Source of the DNA: Leifsonia xyli subsp. xyli str. CTCB07
GTDB taxonomy: Bacteria; Actinomycetota; Actinomycetes; Actinomycetales; Microbacteriaceae
Length of the DNA stretch: 64,000 nucleotides
NCBI RefSeq assembly: GCF_000007665.1
Contig: NC_006087.1
Span: forward strand, 2,520,159-2,584,158
Reading direction: 5' to 3'
Position numbers and translations under genes: made by a program. How positions within the stretch are numbered: the stretch's first letter is position 1; each line of letters starts with the position of its first letter. Of the stretch, positions 63,779 to 64,000 are shown in pieces. Below the pieces are notes generated by a model. It was not told the DNA's origin, did no database searches, and saw only the letters and a list, made by a program, of their open reading frames with translations.

Positions 63779-64000
63779 AATCAATCTCCGTGTGGTGGTC
63801 TCTTCACAGGCCAGTGCTGAGTGTTGAGGGGCCAGCACGGAAAGGCCAGGAAAGCTTCTAGGCAGCCGTAACGGCTGAAGTCAACTGATTAAAGCTACGA
63901 CCTGAGCCCGACCGAGGTCAAACCGATCGCCCCAAAACCATTGATTATGCACGGGATTGGCAGGAACGCTGGCATCGACGCGCCGGTGTATTCCGGGAAT
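63779..64000. other. rpmH upstream region at the window edge
   Basis: No gene. Contains the rpmH promoter region and a CAGCCGT-x-ACGGCTG inverted repeat (63863-63877). No recognisable DnaA box is present in these 222 bases; the origin, if next to dnaA, begins farther right. Confidence 0.5.

Noticed and set aside
1-64000. CRISPR arrays, tRNA or rRNA genes, IS transposases, prophage structural genes
   Set aside because: None seen; no regularly spaced repeats, no T-loop consensus in a cloverleaf context, no transposase motifs.

Overview
The window looks like the end of a chromosome from a high-G+C actinobacterium of the family Microbacteriaceae, most probably a Leifsonia xyli-type plant-associated organism. 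Three things point there. The right end has the conserved actinobacterial run towards the replication origin: cca, DUF6049, murJ, trxB, trxA, parB, parA, rsmG, jag, yidC, yidD, rnpA, rpmH (dnaA would lie just past the end). Typical Microbacteriaceae families are present (DUF7882, DUF4383, a fibronectin/Ig cell-surface cluster with FHA domains). And an unusually large share of genes is broken: about eleven pseudogenes in 64 kb, with single-base frameshifts, amber codons, in-frame deletions and gene fusions next to perfectly intact housekeeping genes. This fits a genome undergoing reduction. The species is an inference from gene content, not a database match.

Left part (1-9.3 kb): small metabolic and transport genes, several broken (sarcosine-oxidase-like, TDT anion transporter with an amber codon, flavodoxin fragment, first of two sugar-type Gfo/Idh/MocA oxidoreductases). 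Region 9.3-14.3 kb is an accessory island: an intact Imm52-like immunity gene, a type VII secretion polymorphic toxin (Tox-REase-5) killed by a frameshift and an amber codon, and a decayed large serine recombinase.

Region 14.3-17.7 kb: a small secreted four-cysteine protein, an 896-base gene-free stretch packed with DnaA-box-like sequences, and a DUF4383 / membrane protein / heme oxygenase row preceded by an iron-box-like palindrome. Region 17.7-27.1 kb: remains of a signalling and cell-surface cluster (FHA, Ser/Thr kinase, large fibronectin/Ig protein, transglutaminase-fold protein, FHA, proline-rich membrane protein). The kinase, surface protein, upstream FHA protein and proline-rich protein are all broken, and a deletion fused the surface protein to the transglutaminase gene.

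Region 27.1-45.5 kb: PIF1/RecD-like helicase, CopD/CtaG copper protein, HU, a zinc block (zinc-free ribosomal proteins S14, L33, L28; Zur; ZnuB, ZnuC, ZnuA) with a Zur-type operator upstream of znuA, a 2-oxoacid dehydrogenase operon (E1 alpha, E1 beta, E2), a histidinol-phosphate-type aminotransferase, purB, small membrane proteins and a GntR regulator. Region 45.5-49.1 kb: dnaB, rplI, rpsR, ssb, rpsF. Region 49.4-64 kb: the origin-proximal block, containing a frameshifted D-Ala-D-Ala ligase and three perfect parS sites woven into the par/rsmG/jag genes. No tRNA, rRNA, CRISPR array or IS transposase was seen.
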